36,032 nucleotides of DNA from Paramacrobiotus richtersi (taxonomy: Eukaryota; Tardigrada; Eutardigrada; Parachela; Macrobiotidae), in NCBI GenBank assembly GCA_034698045.1, contig JAQGAU010000175.1, positions 1-36,032 on the forward strand, in the 5' to 3' direction. Below are positions 18,601 to 30,215 of this stretch, piece after piece. Numbering within the stretch: position 1 is the first letter of the stretch; each line of letters starts with the position of its first letter. Both the position numbers and the translations under genes were made by a program. The notes beneath the pieces are model-generated. The model made no database searches. It was not told the origin of the DNA and saw nothing but the letters and a program-made list of their open reading frames with translations.

Positions 18601-20104
18601 CTCGGGTCACTTCAACCAGTGAGGTAGTTATTGGAATTTGTGGAGGTGGACTGCTCGGCTTTTTCATATTTCCGTTGATTGCGATCGCGTTTCCGCCGTT
18701 TCGGGACTCCGTCGGTCTTGGGGGAGGTCTTTATCGTGGTATCGCCATGGATCGCGGCAGTGGCTCTCCTGAGCATTGGGGAGAACTCGGTAGGCGGAGG
18801 GAGCGTTGTGCATGAGGTCTGGGTGTTGTGCGAAATCGGATCTGGGACTTATGGCCTTTCGACGCTTTGCGTCTGGCCATTTCAACCGGTCATGTAGTTC
18901 GCTTTGTGTGTGATTCTTATTTGGTTCTATGTTTTCTCTTTGATACTCGTCGATTTGTTGTTGTCGAAGGTTCATGTCATTTTGCTCTTATTGTTCATAA
19001 CTACTGATACAAATATATAGATTTATTGATTCAGTACTAGTGAAGTGCGTATTGCAGTTGCAAGTAAACAGATTTAGTCTCAGAGCAGATTGTTGCTTCT
19101 TTCTTACAGATCTCTCCCTGCACCGAGACTACCAAGATGCAGTAAAAGACAAAGGATGTGCAAGAATGGTTTTTTAAAAATATCAACAATTACGCGCTAC
19201 TGTACATATAGAACAGCGTTTGCATTTCACGTAAATGTACACGTAAACAATGTCATCGTGAAAGGTTAGTAGCAACTTAGTACTTCCTACGAAAGTCTAT
19301 TTCATCCCAATGCTTACGCTATACTATATTGGATTTTGCACATTTAACAATTATCACGCATATAAATGAGTTAAAAAGTGTAACGATTATAGTCACGACG
19401 TACCGACAATGGCAACGGCAACGCGCATGGATTGTCTAAACTCTTTCCAGTTTCCCTCTCGAAACACCACATTTTTCTAGATTTAATCACAGAAATATCA
19501 CCAGAAACTGCATAGTGTCACGTATATCGGGAGAGCTATCACAGAATTCACAAGAGAAGAATAGTAGGTACGCAGCAACAGGACAACACAATAAAGAAGA
19601 CAAACCGACCCCGTAACAAACCACACAAGATCAAAGAGGGAAAATGCAGGTAAAAACCGAAGGAGCATTGGAACGTCAGTCTATCAGCGCTAAATATCAA
19701 AGAGGTCATTAATCCTCACTGTCTGGCAGTGGGCGCTTTCGGCCGGGATTCACTGGTGTCCGGTCGGCCTAATCGCCAACATTTGTACCACAAATATATC
19801 GTTGGAACGACAGCTGCAAAATAACAACGGTTATTCACAGATCAGAACCACTTCTCAGAAAAAAAAGTTAAAATTTAACAAACATTGATACGTTGCAGTT
19901 TTTACTAGCTTCAGGTTAGTTAAATACACTTCTGAAGTAAAATCAGCTATATAACGGTTCTCTTGAACGGAATACATTACTAATTTAAATAAAAAATTTC
20001 CCATAGTTTTTCGATACCTTTAACATATTTGCAAAAAAATCGAAATGGAAAATAAAACTGAAAAGTGCAAGAATACCAAAACCTAAGACAAAGAAACCGA
20101 GGTT
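18600..20104. other. Intergenic, short internal repeats only
   Basis: No gene is recognised. A diverged direct repeat links about 18590-18630 and 18858-18898 (CGACGC, GTC, ATTTCAACC/ACTTCAACC, GTAGTT). The segment 19425-19565 resembles 14652-14815, and 19775-20104 is the 3' flank of TMEM62 that was duplicated to 17990-18426. Confidence 0.45.
19425..19565. repeat. Diverged dispersed repeat, copy B
   Basis: Partner of 14652-14815, with the same order of short matching blocks. The element type is unknown. Confidence 0.35.
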
Positions 20105-23100
20105 TTAGCTCGTACCACTCCACAGCAGTAGTCCATTGGTCGGTACGGACACCATCCCATAGGAGTCCGCTATAATCTTCAAATTGAAGAGTTCCGTCAG
20201 CAGAATGATGGAAAACCACGTATGGTAGGCCAGCTGCGTCCACCGCCACTGGCCGCGATGCTTAAGTCTCGAGCGCGCGTAGAGGATGGTGCAGCAGGTC
20301 AAGGGGAGGATATGGAGCAACAGGTGGGTGGCGGCGAACATGTAGGTCATCTGACCCTGCAGCCACTGCCGCCGCATCCAGATGCCAAAGGAGAAAGCCA
20401 TACCGTACTCGCCCTCCACAATCTCACCGAAAAACCACGGCACTACACAGAATCATTCGTTATTCCACATGGCTTGTCCTCATTTTTATCAGGTATTAGC
20501 ATGTTTTATTCATTTTTTGTATGCCTACTTATTTTTAACTATACATGTAGATTTTCGTGAGAATCATAGTAATTTAAAATTATATTTATTGCAGATAAAT
20601 TTCATTAATTAAGAACAGTACAGCGAGAAAAACTCGATTAGTATTGCAACTCTGCAGTACCCGAAAATTCGCTTCTCGATTCATTTTGAACAGCAACCTC
20701 GATTTAGATTGTATAATACAGTATTTCTTAGTTATTTATTTATTTATTTATTTATGTTTATTATACTTTTTGTTTAAGTATCCGGTCACCATAAATACAG
20801 GATTTACATAAGTACGTTTATTCTTTTTAGAATTGTTTGAATAATTAAATTTCAGTCTGCTTGTTTGTTCGCACCGATTAGCAAATCTTCACAACACAAA
20901 CGGTATAAATATGTTAAAATAATTCAACTTGAAAAAAAACACCGAAAGAAGCGCAAGCGACTTACACATAACAGGATACACCGTCGCCCAGTTGAGCACC
21001 CAAAACAGCCACTCGATCCGCACCACCCCCGCAATCTCCCGAATCAACCTCCACTCACTCCATCCGACCCCCCGGGCCCACATTCCCATCTTCCTCCACC
21101 CCTCGGTCCCCAACAGCCACAGCATCACCAGATTCCCCAGAACGAGCCCAAAACACACCGTCTCAAAGAACCGTCCCGCATCCCCCATCAGAATCAACCT
21201 CCGGAGTACCGAGAAGGTGGGGACCTGGGCGTCGCGGGTGGCAAACTCCTGAACGACCTCCCGGGTGTTGTCCTTCCGGTCGGTGACGCGGACCCGGAGG
21301 GTGTGGCTCCCGATGGCGTAGCGAGAAGGATCCCAGGGGAGGGTGTATAAGGGGGAGGAGCGGTGGCGGGTGGCGATCTGGAAGGTGGGGGTGTCGGGGA
21401 GGAGGATCTGGACGGAGGCGATGCCGTGGGGGGAGAAGGCCAGGATACTGCAAAGGGAATGCAGCACGTTATAATCAGCACACTAACTAAGGACAAAACT
21501 GATCGCACCATTCTGTCCGCAGTAATATCTACGAAAGTAAATATGGAAAAAAACTGGCAAATTTAAAAATAAGTATGTAACTTGATCTTCATAACTTACT
21601 GATTAAATATAAAAAAAAATTAACAAAGAAATCATTACTAGTAATTAGAAATTCATCGTTGCGTTTTTCATACTCTTACTTAAGAATCTAATAATCAAAT
21701 TAAAAACTGAACTGATAAAGAAGTAACCAGCAAACAATTTATAATTATTTTTTTCGACACTCTTAATAATCTGCTAACTCTATTTAAAAGTAATCTACCT
21801 TAATTAACACCTGAAGTTGTAAAACTGAATAGATAAAAAAACATTAACCAAAAAATGCAACGGTATTTTTTCATACTCTTACTTAAAAATTTGATAATTA
21901 AATTGTTACAAAAATTATTAATTAAACATTCATCGTTATTTGCTTGATCAATTTACACAATTTAATACAACAACTGAAAGAAATGCACATTGTACCGGAT
22001 ATGCGTGGATCTGGAGATGCGATCGAGAGGTTCGTGGACCGGAGCGTAAAAGCGAACATTCTTGGGATTCGTCACCAGCACCAACGGCCACTGGTTGTAA
22101 TCAAAATCAGCGAACGACAGCAGGTCGTGATCCAAAGCAAACAACCGGAACCTATCGAAACAATCCTCAGTTCGCTGGAAAACAATCTCTTCAATGGATT
22201 TTCAATGAAAGTATTTAAAAATAATTTTAGCCATTTATTACAAATTAATTTAACCATTTGGCACACTGAAATTCTGTAAACATAGTCTAAGTTCGAGTTT
22301 CATCCTGAAACACCGCAAATTGTTCCAGGATAAAAATGAACGCGAATGTATATTTTAAAAATTTATTGTATATTTCGCATCTGGGTATACGCAAAATAAG
22401 AAGAAACCAACAAAACAATTTACTAACAAGAAATTTCACAAACAGGAAACGAAAAATCCGCAACGGCGGAATTTTTATGAAAAATGATATTGTTAAGGCG
22501 TCGACTTACAGACGATTAGCCTTCCAGTCGCCCAACTCCAGTTCCAGAGTGCCCGATTTCTGCAGCGCATACAGTTCCGGTGCCAAGCCGCCCAGAGTGT
22601 GCAGATGCCCGCTCAAGTACGCCACAGCCCCGCTGCAATGGCAAACATTGTTTGGTTTGTCAAGAAATTTCCAAATACAACAAAAATAACACAACAACAC
22701 GTATACTGTACAATCAGAGGTAAGAGCAACCAAATACAGCCAAAATGAAATGCTACGTTATTGAGAAATTCAGATGTAGCTATACTGTATCTTCCACACA
22801 ATTTCAGATGCGTCCACAGAAAAGCAGAAAAAAAGCACGAAATCCAAATACAGTGACGAAAATGCGAGGTGATCTCAGCAAAAATATTCCAACATAAAAT
22901 CGAAACAAACGCAAAATAAATTCGAAATAAATCATGAAACTGGCAATAAAAGCAAAGAATCCCACAGAATTTCGCAAAACCTTGAAATAATTCCAAAACA
23001 TGTCATTTAAATTTTCAAAAACAACAATGTACAATAACTCAAGATAAACCCATAACAAGTGGAAATAAATTCAAAAATTCAAAATAAAACCGAAACAATT

Positions 23101-25246
23101 GTAAGAAAATTCAAAAGAAATCTAGAAAAATAGATAGCAACCCGAAATAAATTGAAAAAGTTAAAAATAAACGAAGCGGAAATTCCAGAAAAATTGCAAA
23201 AAGCTGCATAGAGTTTCAGATAAATGCACAACACTGTAGAAACAACTGTCGCTTGACGTACCGCATAACATGGGAGACTCCGGGGGCCTGTGAGCTAATG
23301 TACGACGTGGGATAGTGGCCGAACCAGATGGTAACGTTGCTGCTCTTGGCATCATCCGCAAACTTGTGCAGTTCGTCCATTTGCTCCTGCAATCGCACAG
23401 CAACTTCCCAGCTACACAGGTGTCGACATTTAATACGCTTTCCGTACAATGACAATACACATTCTGTTTACACAGAATTTTACAGTAGAAGCCGCTTATT
23501 TTAAACAACGGTTAACTAAAACACGATGTTCAGTAGCGAATTCAGTAAAATCAAAAACAACAACCGTAAAAATGGATTATAACAGAAAATACTCAAATTA
23601 AACAAGAAAAACTAACGCAGACATACAACTTTTTAATTTTATTTAAATTTATTTAATTTAAATTTATTTTATTTAGATTCTAAGTTACTTAATAATTTCA
23701 CTTATTTAATTATTTTCTATTCATTTAATATTTTTAATTATTTAATAACTTTATTTATCAAAAGGTTTGTTATTGTTCAGTTAAAAATGAGCTAATAAAT
23801 CGCACACTGGTTATATAGTCAAAGGGCTTGAAAATAAGATAAAAGGAAACAAACTGCTCACTTCGGTGACAATGCCGAAAAAGTTGAAGGGTCGACGGAA
23901 ACCGGGATCGGGGGTGGCGTCCATGCCGATAAAAGAGACCGTGTTCGGTCCGTAGCGGTGCACGTAGTGGTAAGAGGTGAAGATGCCGCGCGATGCGTGC
24001 GTTCTACACATTAAATTATTGCGTCACTTTAATTACTAATTCGTCATTACATTACATATGAATAATACCAATATTCATTTATACTTCATAGATGTTCGCA
24101 ATTTGCGATCGTTATTTATAATTAATTTAATCATAAATATTTGAAATTATAACTGTTAGTAATTATAATTATTTGTTTTCAGGTTAGTTATTTGTTACAA
24201 CTGATAATTCGAAATTTTTTATTTATGTGGTCGCACAAAAGCCAAACCAAACCGAAACTTCAGCATTCTTTTCTTACCGGAAGTAATTCATTTTGCTATC
24301 CCGGGAAGGTACGTTAAATGTATCTGCAATAAACACAGAATAAAGTAACGGAAAACAAGATAAAACAAATGGATAAAAGTTCCTAAAAAACGATCACTCG
24401 TTACTGGCCGTAGTTTCTCTGTATGGCTGTCATAAAACGAGTGTTGGTGGTTTCTTAGATTTCAGTTTTCCCGATTAGATTATTTTCGCTACCGTTTTAT
24501 TTTCTAATTATTTTTAATTTTCACTTGAATTTTTGAAAAAAATTCCCAGATTTACACTTGGTCAGCGTTACTCGCTGAAATCGTTAGTAAGAATCAAATA
24601 AGCGACAAAATGTTTAATGTACCGTGATTTCCGCGGATATCCAGCCAGACAGTTTTCTCCGTGACACGGGATTCTTTGAGGATCTTCGCATAATCACGCC
24701 ATTCCTGCTCATTCTGGCCCGACGAGAAACTACTGCGCTGCTTGGCGTCCGTCAGATCTCCGCTGGCAATCACCACACTCGGCTTGACCGTGTCCACCAC
24801 GACACTGCAGAACTGGTGAAGCTGCGTTATCCGCTCGGGATCTTCGTAATGATTGATATGCAGATCAGTAATCTAAAAAAAGGAGAAAAATCAAAAAATC
24901 AGTTTTTCTGAATTCTTAATCAAGGCGCAATCGTTTCAAACCCTGTAACACGTTGATAAACTAAACCGTCAGATACAGGGAGGGTCACATGGTACGCTGA
25001 GTTTACAGAAAAATTTTGCCATTTTCCAACCTGCATAAACCACGCCAGATTATCGAGGTTATCCTTGGGTGCCACATTAGCAAAATGGGCTTTCCTCTCA
25101 GCCAATACGTCGGGATCGTCGAAACTCCGGAAGACAGGGAGAACGGCGTAGCTGACGGTGATTGTGCTGATGGCAATCATCACAGCCCATGATACGATAA
25201 TCACTGGCGCAGCCAGGACGATCAACGCTTTAAACGGGAAACCCAT
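20105..25246 (-). CDS. TMEM62: Transmembrane protein 62, metallophosphoesterase (complete, 9 exons)
   Basis: Exons on the minus strand: 25031-25246, 24623-24872, 24278-24323, 23862-24003, 23262-23386, 22510-22632, 21996-22151, 20966-21447 and 20105-20442. All have GT-AG borders and matching phases and give 625 residues, close to the human protein (about 640). An N-terminal membrane segment (about 8-32) precedes a calcineurin-like phosphoesterase domain: TDLHI (D75, H77), SGDLTDAK (D111), GNHD (153-156, split by an intron), a DAT-PNFFG region, GHYP (241-244) and SGHLHTLGG (267 on). A beta-rich part follows (RSTHIR, THTLRVRVTD), then four or so membrane segments including LPWFFGEI. The 46-base third exon is tiny but restores frame. 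The domain probably faces a lumen; the substrate is unknown in the family. The F-box gene diverges 430 bp upstream. Confidence 0.93.
20733..20757. repeat. TTTA-type microsatellite
   Basis: A run of ATTT units in the last intron of TMEM62. Confidence 0.7.
22640..23240. other. A-rich degenerate repeats in TMEM62 intron 5
   Basis: The + strand is strongly A-rich (T-rich in the gene's sense) with many variants of CGAAATAAAT and CAAAAT. It looks like low-complexity intron filler with no exon or element. Confidence 0.5.
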
Positions 25247-25676
25247 TCGTTCAATTTGAACATCAATAAATTTTGAGGACAGATATACAATTCGAAATCC
25301 CAACTGGAAAACAATAAGAGCGATAACGTCAACAAGTGAAATTGAGAATGAAACTGGAAAACATTAAACAAATTCTATTACAAGTGTTGACAACGGAACT
25401 TACAACGCTGCAAAGGAAAATTCTGAATGACGCAATCGGAAGTGACTCATCGCCATTCATAAGAACCCGCCACACCACCACACTTGGTTGTTACGTGTGG
25501 TAAGTGCTGTGCTTTATGATGCCATTTCTAAATAGTTTTCTACTACTCAGTAACTACTGCCACATTTTCAAATAATATTCGTAGTGAATTGCCTACAGGA
25601 CGACGCGCAACAGTTTGTTTTACCTCCGCATTTCGTTGAATAAGAAGTGTGCCACAACCACGATAATTCTCGAAGG
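25247..25676. promoter_or_regulatory. Divergent promoter region between TMEM62 and F-box gene
   Basis: The start codons of the two genes point away from each other across 430 bp, so both promoters and 5' UTRs must lie here. I see no clear TATA box. GGAAGTGACTCAT at 25438-25450 holds an ETS-like GGAAGTG and an AP-1-like TGACTCA. Confidence 0.45.
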
Positions 25677-27317
25677 ATGTTGGGGTCGTTGGAGGAAGAT
25701 TTTTGGCACTGGCGTGCTGTGGATGTCGAGGGGGACGACGGGTTGGTCCGTCGCGGTATGGTTGCAGACATGGATCCTCAGCGTGGCTTCACCATCGATT
25801 TTCAATACCCGGGACACCATGCGGACATGATACCAAGCCATAAATGTTGGCAGCGATCCCGCAGTACCAGCTTCCAATATAATCGCAATTCCGACGTTAT
25901 ATCGGTACTCTCTCCTGCCTAATATCACTCCTTAACCGGTTTCTTAAGATGTATGATTACCCTTGGTGACTCGAATTGATTAATGGTAATTTTTACGCAG
26001 AAGGAACGCCTGGAGTGCATTCCATTTCCATACACGGCCTTAACTATGTCTGATGCTGAAAGCCAGACCGTTGCAGATCCGGCTGGTTGCTCTTTTGATT
26101 TGGTATGTCGGTATATTTAATTCGGTATTCAGAATCAACAACAATTCCGACACTTGAACTGTCCTGACAAATCCGCTGGTTTTAGGAGGATTCTGTGGAT
26201 ATATCTGACCTGCTCGAAACGTCCCTACTGTGCATCAATGAAGTTCTGCCAGCGGAGATCGTCTTGAAAATGTTCTCATTCCTGGATGTGGACCAGCAGA
26301 TCAAGTGCCGTTGCGTGTGTCAAAAATGGAAGGATCTTGTTAAGCAAGTACGGCTCGTGGAGATCGATCTGGCTACATACCACGAAGAGGACAAGCTGGC
26401 CCGGGTGGTACACACAGTCGTCACCCGTAGCACGCGCATACTGGTTTTGACCGGTAGTCATCCGGAAGTAACGAAGATCTACGCTCCGATCCACATAATA
26501 ATCGAAATTCTACAAGCCAACGTATTAAGGTGCCGGTAGTTGTGATCTCAAATCGGACAATCTGGGCGGATGATCTCTTGGACTACTCCGACCCGTTCCA
26601 GCTGAAGTTTCATGCAGAATGGAAAGATGTATGTGACCGGCTGGTACTTGAAAATGTCAGCTTGTTTGCTTTATTTGAAGCACAGAATGAGCGGTACCGG
26701 CTTGATAAGAGAGATTTTGAGGGTCGCGATTGCCGCTGGATCCGGTATGCAAAGGTGGGATTTGGGGTGGAGCTGACAATTGTCCAGGGCGTGATAAACA
26801 ATGAGGAAGAAACTAAAGTGGAATCGCTGTTGAATGTCTTTGAGGAGGCGTGCCCGAAACTGGAATCTATCCCCGATGCCGTGCGGTTTGTTAAGGATAA
26901 GGTGACGGAAGTTTGCCAGGAAAGTTCACCGATGTGGCGTGCGAACATCTTCAAGGTAACATGCATACCTCCATTACCAGGCTTGGGTAGAGCTGCACTT
27001 CGTAACTGGTTTCCTTTTGGATTTGTTGAGTCTTTTCCGAAATGATGATAATGTTGGGAATGGACAGTGCTGACATTTAATTCTTCTGATCTGTATAGAT
27101 ACTGCGAAAATGGCAACCAGAAGATTCCAGATTTTCTTCCAATGCTGCATGGAACGGTGAGATTTTGGCTGGCATCGAACTTGAGTCGTTGCGGAAATTA
27201 ACGGTCCTGGCGCTTCGTTACCAGCTGGGGGAAAGGGAGCGGGGTCGCCGCGAGCTGGAGGAGTACATAGATTGGCGGAATCAGTCGTTTGCTGTTTTCG
27301 GTTACGGCTACGATTAG
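25677..27317 (+). CDS. F-box protein (5 exons as modelled, one apparent frameshift)
   Basis: Modelled pieces: 25677-25904, 26001-26102, 26186-26955 and 27099-27317, with GT-AG introns of 83-143 bp. The first exon (76 aa) has an HWRAVDVEGDDGLVRRGMV stretch, a small beta-rich N-terminal module. Exon 3 begins with an acidic stretch and an F-box at about 131-162 (NEVLPAEIVLKMFSFLDVD, then CRCVCQKWKDLV), which would bind Skp1 in an SCF ubiquitin ligase. At about 26528 the frame breaks: one frame runs into TAG at 26537-26539, while the expected continuation (VVVISNRTIWADDLLDYSD) lies in the next frame, as if one base were lost from TTAAAGG. The rest is alpha-helical and ends FAVFGYGYD. It may be a recent pseudogene or contain an assembly error. 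The exon 1 donor is less certain than the others. Confidence 0.7.
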
Positions 27318-29338
27318 CATGGTTATCGAGTCAGCTGCCTCAATTTCGCTTAACATAATTCTGGGCATGGAAGTGATAACTTTCACATAACACAATAGTT
27401 CACTAGTTCTGATCCTGTTGTTTTCACTTTATTTTATTTTTTAACTCGTGTTTGTGTTTCCCACGTGTGTGTCTTCGGACAAAAAACAGGCCCATGTCGG
27501 TATGTCCGTGTTTAGTACTGTTTACTCTCTTTACAACGCTAAATACGTTTGTAGGTAACCGTTACTGTGACGCGTTCACCTGCGTATTAAAAGAATATTT
27601 GATGGTTAGTGTTGCGTTTTTGCAAGACTGGTGGATACCGAATTATTCCGAGATGTAATAGAGAAGGCGACGAAATTCGCTAATGCGAAATTCTCTTTCG
27701 TCCTTTCTAACAATGTAAGCTCTCCCCATCAGAATTGTTGTATTAGCTACGCGTTTTGTTTGCCCGGAGCGAAGCGACGGGCTATTCCTATGCGCTGAAC
27801 GTTTGGTAAAATATTTCACCGCGCAAAAGAGCGACACCGACTTTTACACAGAGAACATGGGGAATGCGCCTCTGTCGAGTTGCTGTTAGCGCGACGTAGT
27901 GCGCATAACCAACAACTCCCTGCTGGCAGTCGATTTCACAAGTGACCGTTGAAAAGATGGATGGTTTTGTCCAGTGTTGGAGATGACGGTGTTTGTACAG
28001 TGCTAAATTTTATACCATTACGTACGAAATTTAATTTCCTACAAAACTGTCGGCTCGGAATTCTCGAAAAGCTGTTAAAGTTTAAACTATTACTTGCTAA
28101 AGGTAGCGCACCCGAATGTATTCAGTTCCAATGTGATCCTCTCTGTACACTTCCAAAACATGCTTTTCTCTGTTTTCATTCTTTTCCCTTCCAAAACATG
28201 CCCCTCTCTGTTTGCTTCCAAATCACAGTGAACATTCATACATGGGTCTTTTTTTTGGTTTATGAAACATATTATCATACATACGTTTAGCTGCTGAGAT
28301 TTGCAGTACTAAATTGACTTGGGTCTTATTTTGAACACTTGACACTTTATTGTTTCTAGCGCCACTTATTTAACAATTCAAGACATTTGAAAAACTACCG
28401 ATCACTATGTCCAAAAGTTCCCAAGGTGCATCAGTAGAAGTACTCGTAGTAGTGACTACTTCTGATTCAGTACATACAAAAAAATTCCCGATTGCTAGCT
28501 GCCAGAGTTTGGCGTCAAGACACTTATATGTACAGTATTCCGTCAGCAACGAACAACAAGTTAAGGGCTGATTGTCTCAGTTTTGAACCGTTTACGAACC
28601 CAAATCACCCTGGAATAGACAGAACTATAACACAGTGCATGTGAACCTTTATGAAAAGATTCACATGCAGTGATTGTAATAATCAATCGAGCAAAGCATT
28701 GCCTTAAATAATGTGCCAAGTAGCAAATGTATTAGATCGACGATCGTTTATGTAGCCGTAGTGCAATGGCTCTCAGGTCTCAGGGAAAACAGTCAGGACT
28801 GATGCATTACAGCTGGGGCTACGTTAGTTATACATTGAAAAACAAAGAACATCCTTTATCTCGTTAGTATTGCCAACCGTAAAGTAAAGTACTTGAAGCA
28901 TCACATTGCCAAAAAATAGTTTTCTGTTTCGCCTTCCGCACCGTCTTTAAAGCTGTTCTAACAATAAGATGTAGGCATTGCGTTCTAGAGTTAGAAGGAA
29001 GCCACCAAGGCAAATTTTCCGCCGAATTGAACTGTCAGCACAACGTTGTGTTATTAATCTGTCGTGTGTTTTTTTTTCTGCCGTGACCAGTTCGCACTTC
29101 CTGGTGAACGCAAACCGTTCAAAGGCCTGACCGATACACTGGTCTAATCAGTTGTATTGTCCTTCGCGTGTACCAACTAATTACGTCAACAAAATCAAAA
29201 AAAAACATAAAGCGGCTTACTAAATCACATGTGTAATTGTTTATCGGTTTTGACCGGAACTGTCGTGGCATCCCACAGAGAACATTACAGAAGTATTGCA
29301 AAAACGGAACAAAATATATACTGACAATTAATACTATT

Positions 29339-29399
29339 ATACGGTATAATTCTTATAATTTATAATTAGTTCCTATAATTCTTATAATTTATACCGTAT
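29339..29399. repeat. A/T-rich hairpin containing a 20-bp direct repeat
   Basis: TATAATTCTTATAATTTATA occurs at 29345-29364 and again at 29374-29393. The pair is bounded by ATACGGTATA (29339-29348) and its inverted form TATACCGTAT (29390-29399). Confidence 0.75.
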
Positions 29400-29646
29400 T
29401 ATTCTAATATTTTCTGAGCTCCGGGCACACTATCGATTGCATCGATCACTAGTAGTACTATGCACGTCTGTACGTACACTTTTGCCGTGTATACCGTGTC
29501 ATAACAGTGCCCGACTGCATCACTTTTGTAAAAATTTTCGCACCACTTTCTTGTCAGGACGTATGCTTCAAACTCTTACTGCATGTAAAGGCCAATTAAG
29601 CAGTTTATAATTTATATATGCTGCACGCAAACTACGTATCGCAACT

Positions 29647-29662
29647 ACCGGTTCGAACCGGT
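29647..29662. promoter_or_regulatory. 16-bp palindrome resembling paired Grainyhead sites
   Basis: ACCGGTTCGAACCGGT is a perfect palindrome. It contains AACCGGTT (29656-29663), the Grainyhead consensus, and TACCGGTT (29646-29653). No gene start is seen nearby, so function is open. Confidence 0.35.
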
Positions 29663-29707
29663 TTTGACAAATTTAGTAGACCTCTATCCACATTGTCACG
29701 TATTGTT

Positions 29708-30215
29708 TTTTTTTTGTTTTTGTTTTTGTTTATTGCGTTTTAACGTCCGTTACAATCAGTGGCAGCCACTGCGCGAGGTAACAGACCAACAAGGAAAACA
29801 ACCAGTAAAGCTTAGTCAAAAGATGTGGCACTGGCACAGCTACCACGGCGGGATACACTAACTTAGAACAAGGACAAATTCTCATCATGACAAAACCGCT
29901 TAATCCAACGAAGTTCTTTCCACTCCACAACGTCAAGTGCCGACCTGAACAACCGTTCAGACGAATACGATCCATCCGGTAATGATAGGTCGTTCCACAA
30001 CTCCATCATAAGGTATGCGAATGTGCGCTCGTCAGCGAGCGTATTTCCATCTGCAAGGCTTCTGTTTCCAAAAACAACCCGACTAAAAGATCTTTATTCG
30101 AACAACATGAAGTCTGGCGAAAATACTCTAGAGTGTGTTTTTCTCTCCAGTGTTGTGTCGAAAAATCTTTGGTAGTGGACTGGTCTGATTTTGCATTTGT
30201 TTGAGAACTTTTCAA
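29708..30215 (-). mobile_element. Retroposon 3' end (LINE or SINE), minus strand
   Basis: Read on the minus strand, the segment ends GTAACGGACGTTAAAACGCA, then AATAAA and an (A5C)-type run to about 29706. This ACGTTAAA-AATAAA-AAAAC end is a common 3' terminus of invertebrate non-LTR retroposons. Upstream, a minus-strand frame with AHSHTLMMELWNDLSLPDG and FRSALDVVEWKELRWIKRF runs from about 30050 to 29873; the LWN-L motif is reminiscent of the end of LINE ORF2 proteins, but weakly so. The 5' limit and target duplication were not found. Confidence 0.5.

Larger units (their letters stand above)
27318..29707. other. Intergenic, no gene recognised
   Basis: Short frames only. Local structures are GCCCGGAGCGAAGCGACGGGC near 27762-27782 (hairpin), a tandem duplication of TTCCAAAACATGC near 28148-28200, an A/T hairpin with direct repeats at 29339-29399, and a palindrome at 29647-29662. 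No RNA gene is recognised. Confidence 0.45.

Noticed and set aside
18534..18815. 93-codon + strand frame with a hydrophobic GGGLLGFFIFPLIAIAF stretch
   Set aside because: Its first part is the antisense of the duplicated TMEM62 exon, and no coding support was found for the rest.
20865..21566. Long + strand and alternative minus-strand frames, proline- and arginine-rich
   Set aside because: They are off-frame readings of the G/C-rich eighth exon of TMEM62, which explains the stretch fully.
24920..25030. Extension of the first TMEM62 exon beyond MQ
   Set aside because: A GT donor at 25030 and family alignment place the exon end at 25031; the extra codons are intron.
25620..25928. 102-codon minus-strand frame opposite the first F-box exon
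   Set aside because: The + strand reading has the coherent exon with matching phases; the minus frame is its shadow and does not join TMEM62.
29640..29665. GGTTCGAACC as a tRNA B box
   Set aside because: No A box or cloverleaf around it; the string is part of a perfect palindrome.
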